Source of the DNA: Zoroaster sp. YZ-2022
Lineage: Eukaryota > Echinodermata > Asteroidea > Forcipulatida > Zoroasteridae
DNA: 64,000 bases
NCBI GenBank assembly: GCA_029582265.1
Contig: CM055823.1
Span: forward strand, 10,576,821 to 10,640,820
Direction of reading: 5' to 3'
Below, in pieces: positions 10,701 through 22,700 of this stretch. Numbering within the stretch: position 1 is the stretch's first letter; every line of letters starts with the position of its first letter. Under the pieces are notes generated by a model. The model searched no databases. It had not been told where the DNA came from and worked only from the letters and a program-made list of their open reading frames with translations. The position numbers and the translations under genes are program-made.

Positions 10701-13700
10701 GTGTCTTGCTCAAGGACACAAGCACCACGGTCGTGGTTGGGATTCGAACCATATTCTAACGACTCAGCCATCAGAACACAAATCCGATGCACTAAACCGC
10801 TCGGCCATGGCACTCCAGATTTAAATGTTTAATTTGGAGTTATAAGCTTCCATTTGATACACTGAACAAAAAATCCGTCAAGGATTAGTACTAGTAAAAT
10901 AACTCAAATTAATAAAAGGCAGGACCCTGCGTTGTAATCCTCATGTTGTACGTGACCACACAGTTTATTGTATGTAACGGGCCGAGGGCACAGGCAGTCT
11001 TCTGATTGGCCAGCATGGATGTCAATCAGAATCAAGGCAGTTTAAAATTTCGCTTTTATTTACGGTTTCCAACATCCGAATTTCATAATTTTTTTTTTTT
11101 TTTTTCATTTAACAACGATATCTTTCAAAATTTGTTCACTTTATGAATTCTATTTTGTGGGTCACCTTAGTCAAACATGGGCAATAAATCTTTAATGTGT
11201 TCAGTGCCTTACATCATGTAATGCATGATTAGGGCACTTTATTAATTAATTATCATCATTGTTATTAAATTGAGTCACTAAGACTTGCTCTCAGACTCAA
11301 AAGAACTTGAGAACTACAACTTGTTTTTACTATACCTCATACATATTCTCACTGGTCCATTCACCATCACGTGCCAGATGCTATTTTGGCTGTTTACCAA
11401 GCGCCCGCGAGTATTCACACACAGGGTAAATACGCATGCGTAGTAGACTGTCGCATATATGCGTCAGTCTACTACGCATGCACTTTACGAAGCAATCGGG
11501 GAACAGTCGTACGGGTGTAGTACACACGCACGAACATCGCCCTAGCTACATGTACATACACATGAAAAGATGGTGGCACACGTAAATGTCAATTCGCATT
11601 TTCCCGAGCTCATTGATGCTCCTTATTATTGTAATGGCAACTGAATATGTATGAGGTATAGTAAAACAAATATAACATGGTTTATTTCAGGTGGACAGTC
11701 GATATTAGCTCCCCTCGGTATTGCAATTTGACAAACTAGTTCCCTCGGCTTCGCCTCGGGAACTAGTTTGTCAACTTCCAATACCTCGGGGAGCTAATAT
11801 TGACTGTCCACCCTCAAACCATGTTATATTTGTATAATGTCCAAATGAAATCTGTCACATACTCAGATGCCGGAAAAGACTATGTGATATACCCAAGGGT
11901 GATATACCCGATCCAGCAGGGAAAGATTTTGATATTTTTGGGCGTACACATGTACATGTATGTACTATGTGTATAATGGTAATGATGAAAAGCAAATCAT
12001 GAAATGTCAGTAGCAAATTGAGAATTGTGTTCAGCATTTTGCTACTTAACTTACGTGTATCTACAATACTGACTTCTGCTACAACTCTACATGGATTTAC
12101 TAACCTACATGTAATATGTGATCAGCTCCACAAAAATGGGTATAATAATAATAATAATAATGTATAGATTTATATAGCGCACGTATCCACCAACTAAGTG
12201 GCGCTCAAGGCGCATTATATTATTATCCCTGCTCATAAGGCTCATAAGGCTCATAAATCATTCCTGAAACCATCTCAGCTCCCTGGGGAGTATACAGCTC
12301 AATTGCTGCCATTTCTAGCGCATAGAGAGCAAACCATCTCTGCCTTCACAGGTACCCATTTAACCCCTGGGTGGAGAGTAGCAATTATGGTTAAGTGTCT
12401 TGCTCAAGGACACAGGTGTCACGGCTGGGGCTCGAACCCACACTCTGCTGCTGGCAACACCAGAACTTGAGTTCAGTGCGCTAGACCGCTCAGCCACGAC
12501 AATCCACTTTACGTGCATTATAGTATTACATGTATGTCGCAAAATTTAAAAAATGAGTTATATAACATAGTTGAATTGTTCAAATTATAGGCTTTAATTT
12601 GGTATAGATTTGACCCCTGTGGCATTTTGCATTCTGGAGACATATTAATATTTGCATATTCAAATTTTACAATTTAATGAAAATGCCTTCAGAGATACAG
12701 CTCTTTAAACATAGCAAGTGGAAAAAGAAATGAGCTAAAAATAAACTCTCTTGAATGGCCATAGCAACATTTACATGTATGTTATTGATAGGGAGTGTTA
12801 AAACTGTATCACTACGAAAACATGACATTGGTGGTTTTTCTTCCCTAAACGACTTCCCTAAAACAAAAAAACAAAAACAATGCACACAATATTAATATTT
12901 CTGAAAATAAATTATGAAAATATTGATATAATAGAAGCCAACAACAAAAAATCACTTTGTGAAGATTTTTTTCACCCTCTCCACATAGAACAGCCCTTTA
13001 CGTGTAATAGCATACACCCTAATACCCTTCTTCGTAGAGCGGGTCACATATCAATTAATTAGTCAATTAGTTTTTCATTCACCTTTCCTTGATTTGTGAT
13101 CAACCTTATTGGTGTTGTAGGCCGTTCCATATCTGTCTCAATTGCATCTAATGTAAGGCGCACTGTGGACCATTCTACTTCTTTGAAGGTGAGGATCTGT
13201 TCTCGGTTGGAGTCTTTGATGCGGGTGTAGCGTAGATCTGCTGGTTTCCACATTGGAGTGGTACTTTGAACAATAAGTTGAGCAATCTTTGAAGATAAAA
13301 AATACAAACAATCATTTCATTTTCATTTCACTTTATGTACTGAAAAAGTTAAAAAATTAAAAAATACATGGAAATCATGAATACAATACAATGGGAAACA
13401 GACAAATTTGTATATACACTGTACATATACTGTATATATATATATATATATATATGACATAAAACACAATAAAGGGGGCCACTTTCCTACCGTCACATTA
13501 GCAGTTTTTCTTATGGTTGTAATTTTTTTTAAATATCTGAAACCACCCAAAAAGAATTTCAACATTTGAATAGACATGTATGCTTATCCTAAAGATAATT
13601 TGAGTTGATTATTACTATTATTTTTTTAATTACCCTAAAATTTCCATCAACAAATGGACGGAAAAGTGAGGTAACTTTTTCCGTCCAATTTGTATGGAAA

Positions 13701-16700
13701 TTTGAGGGTAAAAAAATAAATAAAAAAATTTAAAAATAAAATAAATCAACTCAAATTAGTTCTAGTATAAGCCTGCATGTCCATTCACATGTTGAAACAC
13801 TGTTTGATTGGTTTCAGGTACTTAAAAAATAAATAATAACCATTGGAAAAACTGCTAACGTGACGGATGCAAAGTGGCCCCCTTTATTGTGTTTTATGTC
13901 ATATACACTACTCAAAACAATTTAGGGAACAAAACAATTTAGGGAACACCGGATTTACTGCAAGAGGTGGTCACACCCATTATTGGAATGTTCCATGAAC
14001 CGGGATTTTCATTTGCAACCCCCTCTCTCTTTCAGTAGTCATGTCATGAAATGTGTAATCACTACATGCATCCTTTATCATCTGTTTCATTGTGTAGTTG
14101 TTTCTCATCAATTCTGTGAAACAATGTGTTTATCTGAAATAAATGATCTTGCTTTAACTGAGATTATTCCGGTGTTCCCTAAATTGTTTTGTTCCCTAAA
14201 TTGTTTTGAGTAGTGTATATATATATATATACACATATATATATATTTATTCTGTGTACAACCACGTAAAAGCCTTGTGTCCCAAGTTGTGTGATCCCCG
14301 CTACTTCCGTTACCCAGGTTGTTTGCATCTGACCGGTGCTTGATCCCTGGCTACTCAGCAGATATGGTTTGGCCGCTGACCTGGCCCCATAGAGCAATAC
14401 ATAATTGGCATAAGTTGACCGCCCATCAACATAGGGGCTGGTTAGCTCAGTTGGTAGAGCACTCGTTTTGTTGGGTACCACCATTGTCCTCCTATTATCC
14501 CTTTTCGTTAGAATTTCTCTTGCGGGATACATGGAAACAAAGACCGATTTGTGGCCTCCTGCATGCCCAACCAAATACACTGTATGGTGTAAACAGAAGA
14601 ACTCCTATTGTTTACCTCTTTTGTTCCCTTTCTTGTTGGACTTTTTAGGCATCTCCTATCTGATTTGAACACATTTTTAGGCATCTCCTATCCGATTTGA
14701 ACACATTTTTAGGCATCTCCTATCTGATTTGAACACATTTTTAGGCATCTCCTATCTGATTTGAACACATTTTTAGCCATCTCCTATCTGATTTGAACAC
14801 ATTTTTAGGCATCTCCTACATGTATCTGATTTGAACACATTTTTAGGCATCTCCTATCTGATTTGAACACATTTTTAGGCATCTCCTACATGTATCTGAT
14901 TTGAACACATTTTTAGCCATCTCCTATCTGATTTGAACACATTTTTAGGCATCTCCTACATGTATCTGATTTGAACACATTTTTAGACATCTCCTATCTG
15001 ATTTGAACACATTTTTAGACATCTCCTATCTGATTTGAACACATTTTGTTATAAGTCCTTGATTTACACCATTAAAACCTTTCTACGCATGGGAGGCCAC
15101 TCCGATCCACTAAATTCTGTTCTTTAGCAACCTTCAGTACATACATACATGTACAAGACTGCTGTCCTTTCCAAGTAATCTTACAAAATCAACTGTGTGC
15201 CACCCAAGGCGACTGTAAATGTTTGAACATATTAGTATGGCCTACAATGTATCGATGGGAGACCACTTTACCCTGCAATCTCAGTGGTGTGACAGTGCAC
15301 AGAAGGGTAACCATAGGAGGCCACTGGCAACAGCTAATGGCTTGGAGTGGCCTGAATGGGTTGTTTCAAAAATTGCACTGATTGTAGGAGAGTTAAAATG
15401 CACACACACCCACAGTATCAATATTAACAGCTGGGACTAGCTCTATGATCTCTGGCAGTTTCAGTTTGTCACAGCACACAAAATACTGATTGAAAGCAGT
15501 TTGTAAGATGGTGTGCAGTATCTTTCATATGTAACTACAATACATGTACATGTACATGGTATTTTTTTATACAATAAACATAGCCCATTCAAATAACTAC
15601 CAATTGAAGCAAATAATATTTTGACCTACTTTCCTCCTTTAAAGGGACAATATGATCACGATCAACAGAGCATGAAAATGGAGTACTGGTTTTAGATTAA
15701 CTCAGTGACTGAAAATGATACCCCTCATGATAAGGTCATATTCTCGTTGCTGCTGCATAAATGAGCCAGTAAATTTCAGTCACTGTGTTATTAACCCTAA
15801 CCTTCCCAAATCCTCCAAAATCCTCTTTGCCAAAGTGAAGGATTTTGAAGGATTGAGGTTACATGCTACATGCTACATGCTCTTTGCTAAAGTGAAGGAT
15901 TTTGGAGGATTGGGGTTATTAGGCATACTTGCCTTTCCATGGTACATGTACATCCATGTTTGTTGTAGTGATTGCAAGGTGATTGCAAGGTCAGTGCTTG
16001 GGTCAGTGGACACTGTTTATTGCTCCATGCATGCAGGGAGGGTCCCTGGCCATGTACACGTATTACAGATTAGAAATACATATGTCATGTGCTTGCTTTA
16101 CTACTGAGGGATTTTGGTGGATTCAGGTTATGTGTAAGCAAATGGGCCTAGGGAGTTAGGAAGGATTCAGGTTATGTGTAAGCAAATGGGCCTAGGGAGT
16201 TAGGAAGGATTCAGGTTATGTGTAAGCAAACGGGCCTAGGGAGTTAGGAAGGATTCAGGTTACATGTATGTGTAAGCAAATGGGCTTAGGGAGTTAGGAA
16301 GGATTCAGGTTATGTGTAAGCAAATGGGCCTAGGGAGTTAGGAAGGATTCAGGTTATGTGTAAGCAAATGGGCCTAGGGAGTTAGGAAGGATTCAGGTTA
16401 TGTGTAAGCAAATGGGCCTAGGGAGTTGGGAAGGATTCAGGTTATGTGTAAGCAAATGGGCCTAGGGAGTTAGGAAGGATTCAGGTTATGTGTAAGCAAA
16501 TGGGCCTAGGGAGTTGGGAAGGATTCAGGTTATGTGTAAGCAAATGGGCCTAGGGAGTTAGGAAGGATTCAGGTTATGTGTAAACAAATGGGCCTAGGGA
16601 GTTGGGAAGAATTCAGGTTATGTGTAAGCAAATGGGCCTAGGGAGTTAGGGTTAAACTACAGTGTAGGACACTGATGCCCTGTTGATAATCTGCTCTGAT

Positions 16701-19700
16701 TGTGACAATACTATCACTTTAATACTACCTTCCGCCATGCACACAATATATCATCATAGTAATATCAAAATCTGTTGTGTAGTGTGTTTTATTTCAGTTG
16801 ATTCTCAACACAGATAACTGTGTACATGTATAATAAACTGCTGTACTTTCCAATTGCACTTTGACATTATGAAATAACATCCAATTCAGCTGTCATATCT
16901 TCAGTCATCACATACATGTATATCTCATCAGTGTACTGTTGTGTGCATTTTTTCTCGTCTGTCTCATTACAGCCGTGAGATCTAATACCCTCTGGCATGG
17001 TTATCGTGCAATGAGGCATACTGTAGATTAATCTTCATTTAGAATAAACTAGTCCTCTGCCAGATACAAACTGCCTTTATTATTAAAGATGGATCGTCTT
17101 TCTTAAGTTGGCCTTTTTACAGCAATTTTGTTGTTTCATCAGAACATTGAGAAAGGGAAAACAAATGCTTTAAAATGACACATTTCTCTAAATCGTGAGA
17201 GGCATGGTTTTACAGTCAATAGCTACATGTACTCCAATTATTTGACGGTGGGTCCCACATTAATAATTTGGGCACTTTTTTACTGTTTAACCAAGCTTCT
17301 GCATATTTTTTAATATCTCATCTCATTTGTAAATGCTCCAATGGTACAGTAACACAACTTGGTAACATAAAATACATGCCAAAATATTTGAACTACAATA
17401 TTATTTCACATGGCTACATGGCTAGAAATACTTAATGTCACCCTCATCCCCCCATCACCCTCATCCCCCCATCACCCTCATCCCCCCATCACCCTCATCC
17501 CCCCTCATCCCCCCTCATCCCTCCATCACCCTCATCCCTCCATCACCCTCATCCCTCCATCACCCTCATCCCTCCATCACCCTCATTCCCCTTCATCCTC
17601 ATTCCCCTTCATCCCCCACCCCCTTCATCCCCCTCATCCCCCTCATCCTCCTCATCACCCCCATGACCCTCATGACCCTCATCACCTATCACCCCAGCAC
17701 CCCTATCACCCCTATCACCCCCATCACCCCCATCACTCTCATGACCATCATCATCCTCTCCCTCTTTACATGCCTTCCTTACGCCTTAGTTTTCTTCCTA
17801 TTCACCACCTACCTGTAGATTGATGTGGAATGTATCTGATTTCAGTATACCAGTAATAGAGTTGATGTGAATGTACATGCCGTCAACTACCTTCTCTGGG
17901 AAGCCATACCTGCTAGCAGGTCTATAGAAACAAAATAGTGACGTAAACTTAAGTCATGTTAATTGGTCAAATCTTCACAACAGTATATATAGACTAATTA
18001 AAAAGTATATCCAAGCACTACATCTTGGTCGAGCTACCCGATCACTATTCACACTTCCCTGTACATTACTGTGTAGTTTACAATCACACACAGTCTACAT
18101 ACATGTAGTTGCATTATTAACAGGGTTGCTGATTTCTTTGATTTTTTTTTTTAAATCAAAAAATCTGTTTTTTTTAATTTAAATCAGATTTTTTTAATTT
18201 AAATCGGATTTTTTTGATTTTTTTAAATTTATAAAATTTAGATTTGCTGGAGTGACTTTATTCAATTGAATGTAACATAATATAATGCTGCACTAATAAA
18301 AGCATTATTTTTATAATCTTAATTGTCTGTAGAAATGTGTAGGCCTACAAAATTTTGACGACTCTAACTTCAAATTGAACTGGAAAGTTGTGCTATAATC
18401 TGATATGAAGTGATCCAATTAACCCTAACTCCCTAGACAACAAAGCCAGTTGGAGGATTTTGAAGGATTTTTATTGTTTTAATACAATGCCTAGGGAGTT
18501 AGGGTTAATGATTTAAGTCATTAACTGGCTTAGTTAATAGAGCAAAATATGCATTTGAGCTGCATGTTGAAATGTAATCATAACTAAAATATAGGTTTGA
18601 TTTCTGGCAACATTATTTGATTTCTGAATCAATGTCATGCACTTGTTGTAATCATTTAGCATTTGTGAGTAAAATAAGGTGAGTGTCACACCAGCTTTAC
18701 AGGAAAATATGGAAAACAGTACTTCTCATGATATGAATGAAGAATATTAGTATAATGCCAAACAATTCAGGAGACGACATAATAAGAGGACATACATGTA
18801 ATAATATCATAGCCCAAATACATGTACTTAAAAAGTGATTTTTAATAATAATAATAATAATAATAATGTGTGGACTTATATAGCGCACGTAGATTATCCA
18901 CCAACTGAGTGGTGCTCAAGGCGCATTATATTATTACCCCTGCTCATAAGGCTCTCATAAGGCTCATAAATCATTCCTGAAACCATCTCAGCTTCCTGAG
19001 GAGTATACAGCTCAATTGCTGCCATTACAGCGCATATAGGGCTAATCAACCAAATCTGCCCTCACAGGTACCCATTTAACCCCTGGGTGGAGAGAAGCAA
19101 TTATGGTTAAGTGTCTTGCTCAAGGACACAAGTGTCACGGCCGGGATTTGAACCCACATTCTGCTGCTAACACCAGAACTTGAGTCCGATAAGCTAGACC
19201 GCTCGGCCACGACACTCCATAAGATATTATATTATAATCAAATACATAGTGCAGACTACAGACCATGGTAGAAAGATGATCTTAACCCAATCAATATGGT
19301 ATCTACTTAAAATTTAGAATAAAATGTAAAAAAAAAAAAAAAGTTATAAAAAACGTTCAAAGTTCAAATTTCCATTTGTTTTGTGGTAACTTTGTGTTAG
19401 TGTAATGTTGATCTAGTACAGATATCATTCCAGAACTTTTTGCCTACCAATTAGTTAGAGTATTGTTACCATTAAAGTGTTTTATGTATTAAAAGATGAT
19501 AATAGAAAAATAGTTTGTCCGAATGAGTCATTAATGATTTTATATTCGAAATTTAGAAATGCTGTATGAGATTGGTAATTATAAACATCTGCTAGTCAAA
19601 TTTATGGGGTGATGGTTTTTGGAGTTCTTTTAAATATTCTAAACCTCTTAATTAGTATGATCCAGTTGGTTATATTTACTAAATTGATGTTACATTAAAC

Positions 19701-22700
19701 TTACAAATAAGAAAAATCTCAGAAAATTAATTTTTCAAAAAATGTATTTAAATCAGTGATTTCTTTGAAAAAAATCATGTGATTTAAATCAAGCAACCCT
19801 GATTATTAAACTGAACAAACAAACAATATTTGTAGAAGAATGCATGGTTGAATGTTGTTTACTGTGGTTGTAATTCTGACAAAATATTAGGAGGTATGTA
19901 GAATGTAGGGTCAGTTTGATAGTATTATTAGCTAGACCAGCATGTACAAATGTACATGTATTATGCAAAATCGACTTGCGTATGGGTGCAGTCATAACTT
20001 GAACAGAGTCAGGTTGGGGTAATCATACTTTCCTCATTTTCACCTCAGTGAAACATATGTATGAGGATACGTTTGAGGTGAAACTCCTCACAGATCTGCT
20101 CGGACCCAAGTCTGAGTCTCATTCAGGTCTGAGGTCTAACCCACGTGTAGATTGTGTTTTAAGCCCCAACTGAATAATGTGGATTTGTCCGTTGTTTTCC
20201 TCTAAAACTAAACATTACTTCATCGTCTTCTCTTCTCAGGTTTCCTTGACATAATCCTTCTATTCTCAAAACCCTTCTGTCGCAGGATTTTGAGGGATCA
20301 AACTACATTGTATACCAGGGTTTTAATAACCAGAAACATGTAACAATAATAATTGAGTATGCAAGCAATGTACAAATTGCATATTTTTAGCTAAAGCTAC
20401 GGGATTTGACCGAGACTACCTATACTTAACCCTCCTACTACTACAAGGGTCAAAATCAGTCAAAATTTTGATATACTTGCCAAGGTACAGAATGTATAAA
20501 GTGCACTTAACTCTTTCTACCCAGAGTTATTTTACATGTATCCATGCACGGAATTAATGTAATTAGTGTAATTTGATACTGTAATTTGATACTCTAAACA
20601 TCAAGGTCAAGTGTGGAAATTATTAATAATTTTTTTTTCATCTTTTGCCAATTGAAGAGAGTAACTTATCAAAATAAAGGTTATGACTTACTGAGTGTGA
20701 ATATTGAGATGGGGGTCATGTTGGGGACACCCATAATGCATTGCAGCCATCCAAATATAAACTTATGTTTATCGTTCCGTAGAATAAATGTCAATAAATC
20801 TACAAGGTATTGGAAATATGCATTGTATAATAAACAAAGGTGGTTTGTTTATGTTAGAATATGTCAGGGCATAATAAAATTACCCATAATGGTTTGAAAC
20901 CCACTGTTTATGTAACAAAAATCATAATTTACAACATTGATACAACATACCGTATCGCTATATCGCTATTGTACTTGGTACATATGACCTCAGATTAACA
21001 GCTTTTACGGTCGTTTTTTCCTTAAAAATCAAAACTTCCATCACTGTCAGGGTGTTCAAAGTCAACATCGTCAGCATAATCACCTTCATCAGCACTTCCC
21101 ACTTCATCTTGTTGTGAGTTCCATGGAGGCCGCCATTTTTAATTCAACATGTGTGGTAAACCGCATAGGGTCATGTGTAATTAATGTAAACAAAAACTTG
21201 ACACAATCTGAGCTCTCGATCGGAATGTTTCGTGAGTTCTCGTAGTCATAAACATCATCAATAATCAATATTTATTAGCTAATTTGCATTGAAGGTACAC
21301 GACCTCGAATTATTATTGGTTAGTTGCGTATTCTGTTGTCAAAACAAGTCAAAACACAACGATGTTGTCAGGTGATGACGTCGGGCCTATGTCGTGTGCG
21401 TGTCGGGCTTCTAAAGTGGGCGCGCCATCTGCGTACGACGCGCATATGGGCTTCTAAAAGGGCGCACCGTCCAGAAAGAGTTAAAAGTCAAACACTGCCA
21501 AACCTTACGTGTATTAAGTACATTTACCAGTCAAAATGAGTCAACCGTTTTTGACTGGTAAAAGCATTGTCTGGTATTGTTCAGGGTGGTCAAAATGACA
21601 GTAAAAACCAGTGAAAAATGCCCCTGTGTGCACATTTGGGTCAACAGTCAAAACAGGCAGTTGACTGGTTTTGACCTCTGTAGCAATTTCCCACTAAAGT
21701 GCAGCAATAGTAGGAGGGTTAACCAGTTCACGTCGGGAATATTTTTTTTTTTCCGGTCCCCCGTGCGGGTTTATTTTCAGTGAAAAATCAGAAAAAATTT
21801 CTAGCCATTAATAATTTTTTTTGTCAATGAAACTAAGTCCGGACACCCAAATAAACACCTTTACTCATTGACATTTCGAGAATTAAATGGCTAGTTTTTT
21901 AATTACGGTTGTGTTTGTTCAGCACAATTAGACGGTTGGCTAGCTCCGATGCAACGGCCTATTAGCGACCAGCGCCCGGTCGAACAGACGGCGTACCCGG
22001 AGAGAGAGGAAAGGCCTCGTAAACAATGGATATAAATCCGTCTTTACAAATTCTTGGCTGGTACGTCAAAGGAACAGGTCTTGGATAAAGGGATTAGGCA
22101 AAAAATCAACAAAAAGAGTGAACTCGTTCAGTATTTGCAGTGCCTTTTGTCCGGGGCCACCGAACCGTGACCCCATGGAATTCGAGAAACGATTGCGTGT
22201 ATAAAAGTCAGGCATCACGACGGCACGCCATGTGTGGCGTGTTGACAAGTCTCCCGGTGACACACACAAAAATCGGAATGCGTGTTTAGACGCTCTCCGA
22301 TCCGCCGTTCAAAAAAAAAATGCATGTATACATGGCCTCCGACGCGAACTGGTTAATAAATGTTGTTGCTGAAGCAGGAACTGTAATAAAATATCAACAG
22401 AGCTTATGACGGGTTGCACAGTTATTGCAGTGTCTTAATGCATAATGTCACTGCACATTTTGTGATAAAAGCACCAAAGTTATATGTCAGCCAGAGGCAT
22501 TATTCCAGCCACCAAACTCCTCAAAATGTGTACTCGGTTTGCATAAGGGGAACAACAAATAATTTACTGTCAGGCCAAGTGGGTCTCATGGTTTGTATGT
22601 AGTTATCACAATGTGTGCAATAGAGTCAAACTTGGAAGGATACATTGCAATATACTGTAGCACTACATACTCATTTCCAAAACTACTGAACAAAATCCAA

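Larger units (their letters stand above)
18121..19801. mobile_element. hAT-type element, 1.68 kb, 8-bp target duplication
   Basis: Starts CAGGGTTGCTGATTT and ends GATTTAAATCAAGCAACCCTG. ATTATTAA flanks it exactly on both sides (18113-18120 and 19802-19809). The ends are rich in GATTT/AAATC. No transposase ORF is visible. It contains a 90-bp TTAA MITE (18419-18508) and a SINE (18843-19219). CA...TG ends and the 8-bp duplication fit hAT. Confidence 0.88.

Noticed and set aside
14430..14475. Functional tRNA gene
   Set aside because: A good D-arm but no matching anticodon stem or T-arm follows.
17410..17823. Proline/histidine/serine-rich frames
   Set aside because: Translations of the pyrimidine-rich CATCACCC repeat inside BLTP3 intron 5.
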